64,000 nt of DNA from Lepturacanthus savala. Taxonomy: Eukaryota; Chordata; Actinopteri; Scombriformes; Trichiuridae. Where the stretch lies: contig CM060484.1 of assembly GCA_030544235.1 (NCBI GenBank), positions 13,685,031-13,749,030 of the forward strand, given 5' to 3'. A program made the position numbers and the translations under genes. Shown piece after piece: positions 60,705 to 64,000 of this stretch. The first letter of the stretch is position 1, and each line of letters starts with the position of its first letter. The notes below the pieces were generated by a model. The model searched no databases. It had not been told where the DNA came from and was given only the letters and a program-made list of their open reading frames with translations.

Positions 60705-60905
60705 CTATGGGCAATTTAGAGATTGTACATTTCACAATTTCACGGATGGTTCATTTTAAGGCACAGTTTCTGATTAGGATCTGTGTGCATTTCTCTGTGT
60801 ATTGGGCATTTGGAAACATGGTACAGTATTTATAGAATGCCTTAAACCTTCTTATATTAAAAAAAAGATATTACAATCTCACTTTCTATGGGACATTTAA
60901 ATGCA
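60455..60905 (+). mobile_element. MITE family C, copy 4, interrupted by a rearranged SINE-like repeat
   Basis: Family C sequence (GAATGATTGTGAATGGGTTA, GGTGACTGTACAACTGT) stops at about 60530 and resumes at about 60721 (GATTGTACATTTCACAATTT, AAGGCACAGTTTCTGATTAG, TGTGTGCATTTCTCTGTGTA), ending near TATGGGACATTTAAA. The insertion is the SINE-derived segment described next. Confidence 0.65.
60530..60720 (-). repeat. Internally rearranged SINE-like copy with (AC)37
   Basis: Carries the SINE tail (TCAGTCATTTTCTATACCCG, GGTCTGCTGGAGCCTATCCC) and the CTCACACCTATGGGCAATTT segment, but the part between them is replaced by an uninterrupted (AC)37 array (60625-60698). The head is missing. Confidence 0.75.
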
Positions 60906-62767
60906 CTTCAGCACCTTATAAACTCTTTAACATTGGCAAAGTGTATCAGCCATACAATCCCCTCTTTCCTCTACAACTGATATATCATTCTTCTTACTCC
61001 AAATATAAGACATGTGTCAAAATGTTCCTTCTCTAATTGACCCCTAATCACATTTACTGAACACACAGACATCCGGAGGGGGGGGGGGAGACTGTCAGAC
61101 TTATCTCTCTTGAGGGTGTCATGTTTGCGCAGCCCATTCTGTGTGACGCAATATCAGTCTCATAAGTGCAATACATATTCTGCGAACTTATATTTTTCAC
61201 CTTTTCGTAGAAATCAAGTATAAAAAAGGGTGTTCTGTTGTTTTTATGTCATTCCTTTTTAAATATTTGCACATCTATTTGTATAAAACATACATTAGGA
61301 GAGAGCACTGTACTTAAAGTGATGCATTGTGGATGAGTAAAGTAAAGAGATGTAAATTTGACGGAACATAATTTAATGAGACTTTGGAGATTCGGTCCCT
61401 GGAACTAGAGCCATAAGCTAAAGATGATGAAGGTGAGAGTTCATGCTGATACTTATTATTGGCTGATTAAGATGTATGATGACCCCTGACCTCCCCAAAA
61501 TCGAAACCATGTGTGGCTAAAAGACGGCACTAATAAAACTCCACTGTTTGTATGAAGGTTAAAGTTTTATGAAAAGCCGCCTTTGTTTCTTTTTTCTTTT
61601 CCTTCTCTCCGCTGTGATCACGTACTATTTATGTCTCCGAGCTCGGAACTCGAGCGATTTCTTTCTCAAGGTGTGAAATATCATTATAAATGAACCATAA
61701 AACCATATCAAAGCATGTAGATAAAATACAGAGTGTAAAAAATATTGTATTGAAATTGCCATATGAGAATAATGTAAGAAACACATTTTAAATTCTTGGC
61801 AAGCCCACAATATGAACCCAGCAAGTTACAAGTAATTGTTTCAAGCTGATTGATTCCAGTTGGAATAAGAGTGTTTAAACGCTAAAAGGTTACAAGTTAA
61901 TTGGATTTTTATTAAGTTTTTGGTCAAAACAATTAATCTTAATGAATGAGTATCTCCATAGATTTGAACTCCCTTTTTAAATTCAACACAAAGTACAACA
62001 GGCTGATTGATTTAAAGCTACATTATCCTATTATTGTTTTGTTTTGTTTTTTCATATTTTAAAAGGGAAACTGAATCATTGGCTTCAACTTTCACCTCAG
62101 CTGCATCTCTGACATCAGTGCTCAGTAAACCATTGAGATAAATTTGGCAGCTCATGTCTGGCTCTAATTAAAGGAACTCTGTCAGTATACTTTATGGGAC
62201 AGAGAGACACACAGAAGGGTTTTTTAATCTCTCATCCGTCAAACTTACCACTCATACTCATCAGCGCTCTCCTAAAATGTTCATGACAGGAGCGTGAAAT
62301 AGTTCTGAAACGCAAAATATATTCATGTTCATGAAAAGTGACAGCGGTGTTTTTCCCACCACGCGAGGAGTCGGCGAAGGAAACAGCTGCCGGGGGTTTT
62401 CACACTGAACCAACATGGTGGAAAGTGAGGTTGTTGTGGTCGGGTCAGTGGATGTGTGGATGTGGTCCTAAACTCTGATGACCCTGGGGTTTCAATCACG
62501 ACTCAGAACGAGGAGTTTTTGTTTTATTTTATTTTATTTTTTTTATGGCGATTAGAGGTTCAGCTTTTACAAAACACATTTGTTTTTTCACCACCACCAG
62601 ACCCTTATCCCAGCTTTAACCAGAGGTTTTAATTTCTCAGCTGCAGTAATCCAAACCAGATTGTTTTAATGTGCTGAACCATAATCCTTTTCTCAGCTGT
62701 AACTTGGTCTCTATGTTTTTATTTGGCAGGGAAAATTAACATAATTAATTAGAGAATAAAGAATTCC

Positions 62768-62829
<62 letters not shown>

Positions 62830-64000
62830 GAATAACAGATTTCACTTATCTGTCACCAAAAAGGTTTTTGTTTTTAATAAATGTCTGCAATCAAGTCACT
62901 TCAAATAGTGCGCTTTAAAAATATTACAAAGGATATAGTCTTCATTTACAAGAGAGCGGAAAAAATTCTCCAGAAACTTCGCTTTCATTTATTTTGTGAG
63001 TTGCGCTGCCAACCTTGTTCCAGTCTGCAATATCTCATCAACTGCTGAATGAACTGTCATGAAATTCTGCACAGACGTTCATGTTTCCCAGAGGCAGAGA
63101 GGGGCGGCCCTTCGCAGGTTATGAAAATCTCAGTGCCAAAGAACAGTTTCAAAGAGCCACAGTGTTTTTTTGTTAATTTCATTACACTTAAAGAAAACCA
63201 GGATACCTACGCTTTAGGAGTAGAAGCGAAAAAAGAGCAGCACAATAATTAGCACCGCTTCTTCATCCGGGTACAATATGCACAGATTGTCAATTATTAC
63301 CAGCTGGTAATTTAAACATGTTCATGTTGAATATGGTTAATGTGCACATTTTGGAAACCTAATGTGGCTACAAGTGTGTTTAGGCGCAAGAAATATGATT
63401 CAAATCTGAAAAGCAGCAAGAAAACTGTTTCTAAATGCTATATTTATAATTTTAGTGCAGAAGTTGGACAAAAACCTTGCATAAAATGTTATGTAATATG
63501 GATTACTAAATTGTTGCTGTTTTCTCCACATTTCTGAAATAATTCCATGTTAATATTTATCTTAAAATACAGTAACACAAAGCCAGAAATGGGATTAAAT
63601 CATTGATCGGGGAGGAAAGTGGCTTAGTGCTTGGATAAACACACATGACAAGTGTCTAATGGCAAAGATTTAACGAGTGAAAGCCATTTCATTACTATGC
63701 TACAGACAAACAAGCTAATAAACAACACATATGCCCACAAACACAACTACATATACATGTACTTGATGCTAGTGAGCCACAGCAGTGGGGCTAGTTTTAC
63801 TTATACCTGTAATCACTGTGTATTATAGGAGAAAATTGTAGATTGAGTAATTATGTAGTCAGCAGTATCTCCCATTATGCTTAAGATTGCTATTGAACAA
63901 TTTATAGAATCACTACGATACATACCAACAAACACTCTGCCTAAGTGAACTTATGATTACTATAATGATATAATGTGCTAACCACCACCAAATTTCCCCC
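60906..64000. other. Gene desert upstream of klf4, segment 7
   Basis: AT-rich, no gene supported; contains a G-run at 61078-61088 and the (AT)29 array below. Confidence 0.5.
62770..62827. repeat. (AT)29 microsatellite
   Basis: Uninterrupted alternating AT over 58 bases; self-complementary and able to extrude a cruciform. Confidence 0.95.

Overview
The window is vertebrate nuclear DNA, almost certainly from a percomorph-type teleost fish. Genes are split by GT-AG introns, upstream ATGs and vertebrate AATAAA/ATTAAA signals are present, and the spacers are full of fish-type repeats: Tc1-like elements, hAT MITEs, a tRNA-headed SINE-like family, LINE fragments and (AC)n arrays. No operon, CRISPR array or other prokaryotic feature is present.

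Three protein-coding genes can be supported, in the order and orientation known for human 9q31: the 3' end of znf462 (+), complete rad23b (+) and complete klf4 (-). About 1-12.2 kb is the 3' part of znf462: three coding exons (acidic region, one C2H2 finger, C-terminus) and a long probable 3' UTR ending near an AATAAA at 12214. About 12.25-17.0 kb is intergenic, with a decayed LINE carrying a restriction-like-endonuclease motif. About 17.0-27.05 kb is rad23b: ten exons, 388 aa, with UBL, UBA1, XPC-binding and UBA2 domains, and two different Tc1 remnants in its introns. rad23b and klf4 converge tail to tail across about 1.5 kb holding one hAT MITE. About 28.58-32.6 kb is klf4: five coding exons, 449 aa, three C-terminal C2H2 fingers, and a 17-residue polyglutamine tract.

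From about 32.6 to 64 kb, upstream of klf4, I find no gene. It is a gene desert holding a GT tract and a long purine-rich tract at the klf4 promoter, several MITE families, two full SINE-like copies and one rearranged one, LINE fragments, and a few GC-rich or unique blocks that are candidate regulatory DNA.

The genes do not form a pathway. rad23b is a constitutive DNA-repair and proteasome-shuttle gene, klf4 a developmental transcription factor, and znf462 a chromatin-associated zinc-finger protein; their adjacency is conserved synteny. I saw no convincing novel system. The observations most worth a check are a probable one-base frameshift near the znf462 C-terminus, the klf4 polyQ tract and promoter architecture, and a MITE family present several times within 18 kb.
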